From JAUUSJ01 sp051880475 (GTDB taxonomy: Bacteria > Bacillota > Clostridia > Lachnospirales > Lachnospiraceae), in assembly GCA_051880475.1 (NCBI GenBank), contig JBJEOA010000054.1:1-64000 (forward strand): DNA of 64,000 nucleotides, read 5' to 3'. The notes below the pieces were generated by a model. It saw only the letters and a list, made by a program, of their open reading frames with translations, had not been told where the DNA came from and did no database searches. The first letter of the stretch is position 1. Each line of letters begins with the position of its first letter. Below are positions 63,263-64,000 of the stretch, piece by piece. The position numbers were made by a program, and so were the translations under genes.

Positions 63263-64000
63263 ATGGCAAAGATTGAAAATAGACAGGTATTAGATGAGAT
63301 TCGAGTAAGCTCGAAAGAAAAAATAGAAAAAAGTAGCTGCAGAATTTTAATCTGTGCGGGAACTGGATGTTTGGCAGGCGGATCGGGAAAAATCTATGAG
63401 AGAATGTGTGAGCTTGTAGCAGAACATCCTGATATTGAAGTAAAGTTTGGAGCCGAGATTGCTCACGGAGATGGAGAAGTTCACGTTAAGAAAAGTGGGT
63501 GCCATGGATTTTGCGAAATGGGACCTCTTATGAGAATTGAACCGATGGGAATTTTATATACGAAGGTTTCTTTAGATGACTGTGAGGCTATTTTTGAGAG
63601 AACGATAAAAAAAGGCGAGATTATTCGTCATCTTTTATATAAACAAGATGGAATTGAGTACCAAAAACAGGAAGAAATTCCATTTTATAAAAAACAGACA
63701 AGACTTGTTCTTGAAAACTGTGGACATATTGATGCGGAGCATGTTGAGGAAGCAATCGCTGTTGGAGGATATAAAGCTCTTGAGAAAGCTTTGTTTGAGA
63801 TGACACCACAGCAAGTTATTGATGAGATTTTAGAGTCTAATTTAAGAGGCCGAGGAGGCGGTGGCTTCCAGACTGGATATAAGTGGAAACAAGTAGCTAG
63901 CCAAAAAGAAAAGATACGCTATGTTGTCTGTAATGGTGACGAGGGAGATCCGGGTGCATTTATGGACCGAAGTATTATGGAGGGAGATCCTCATAAGATG
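63263..64000 (+). CDS. hydB: NuoF/HydB-like NADH-binding subunit (partial, cut by the window edge)
   Basis: Start of a NuoF family flavoprotein; 246 codons are visible and the frame is open at the right edge. An N-terminal [2Fe-2S] domain repeats the NuoE cysteine spacing (Cys31, Cys36, Cys80, Cys84). The NADH/FMN domain follows with RGRGGGGFQTGYKW and CNGDEGDPGAFMDRSIMEGDPHKM. The N-terminal extra cluster domain is typical of HydB and not of plain NuoF. The ATG at 63263 lies 3 nt after hydC with GGGAGGAG upstream. NADH oxidation/FMN electron split is the family role. Confidence 0.92.
   Translation, partial: MAKIENRQVLDEIRVSSKEKIEKSSCRILICAGTGCLAGGSGKIYERMCELVAEHPDIEVKFGAEIAHGDGEVHVKKSGCHGFCEMGPLMRIEPMGILYTKVSLDDCEAIFERTIKKGEIIRHLLYKQDGIEYQKQEEIPFYKKQTRLVLENCGHIDAEHVEEAIAVGGYKALEKALFEMTPQQVIDEILESNLRGRGGGGFQTGYKWKQVASQKEKIRYVVCNGDEGDPGAFMDRSIMEGDPHKM

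Overview
The window is AT-rich chromosomal DNA from a low-GC, Gram-positive, endospore-forming anaerobe. The best guess is a gut-type member of the Lachnospiraceae (Clostridia). The reasons are an alpha/beta small acid-soluble spore protein (22915-23133), BspA/InlB-type and CotH-type surface proteins, a class B sortase, an LtaS-family lipoteichoic acid polymerase, a pyruvate phosphate dikinase, single-chain glycyl-tRNA synthetase, and the start of a NuoE/NuoF-like (HydC/HydB) operon typical of electron-bifurcating [FeFe]-hydrogenases. Species cannot be fixed from the sequence alone. I see no CRISPR array, prophage, integrase or intact insertion sequence; the only transposase-like gene is an Rpn/PD-(D/E)XK family protein at 33036-33923.

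Layout. 1-565: the 3' tail of a 23S rRNA, then a perfect-consensus promoter driving tRNA-Asn, -Pro, -Gly(TCC), -Gly(GCC) and a terminator; no 5S rRNA follows. About 620-840: a highly folded palindromic element with long imperfect terminal inverted repeats. 1-8.7 kb: MATE exporter, L-lactate permease, a cell-wall amidase on the minus strand, and a large secreted leucine-rich-repeat/InlB-repeat protein. 9-16.8 kb: murF, a YdcF-family protein, a type IIA topoisomerase pair that looks like topoisomerase IV (parE-parC), and two small enzymes. 16.8-23.1 kb: DJ-1 protein, DUF1189 protein, a lone cobU, DUF1624 membrane acyltransferase, sortase B, LTA synthase-like protein, spore protein. 23.4-32.7 kb: M16C peptidase, era, recO, glyQS, ppdK. 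33-41.4 kb: Rpn protein, pgi, a small protein plus an extended NUDIX protein, a DUF362 ferredoxin, an AraC regulator divergent from galK. 41.5-45.1 kb: minus-strand dTDP-rhamnose operon (rfbA-B-D-C). 45.5-53.1 kb: glmS, a second MATE exporter, and a CotH-kinase-like secreted protein. 53.2-61.3 kb: a MerR-methyltransferase fusion, sugar nucleotidyltransferase, ppk1 (apparently frameshifted near its 3' end), a zinc-ribbon membrane protein and CorA. 61.4-64 kb: a probable small-RNA transcription unit, a zinc-dependent phospholipase C family protein, and the first two genes of the hyd/nuo operon, the second cut by the window edge.

How the genes relate. Much of the window is envelope-centred: precursor synthesis (murF, glmS, rfbABDC), wall turnover (amidase), polymer assembly (LTA synthase), protein anchoring (sortase B) and two very large secreted proteins that share a tandem acidic low-complexity segment after the signal peptide. 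The rest is mostly housekeeping (era, recO, topoisomerase IV, glyQS) and central energy metabolism (pgi, ppdK, galK, lactate permease, ppk1, hydrogenase/NADH-dehydrogenase-like subunits).

Start codons were revised wherever a Shine-Dalgarno sequence pointed to a downstream start; these choices are explained per gene. All functional calls come from motif recognition by eye, with no database search.
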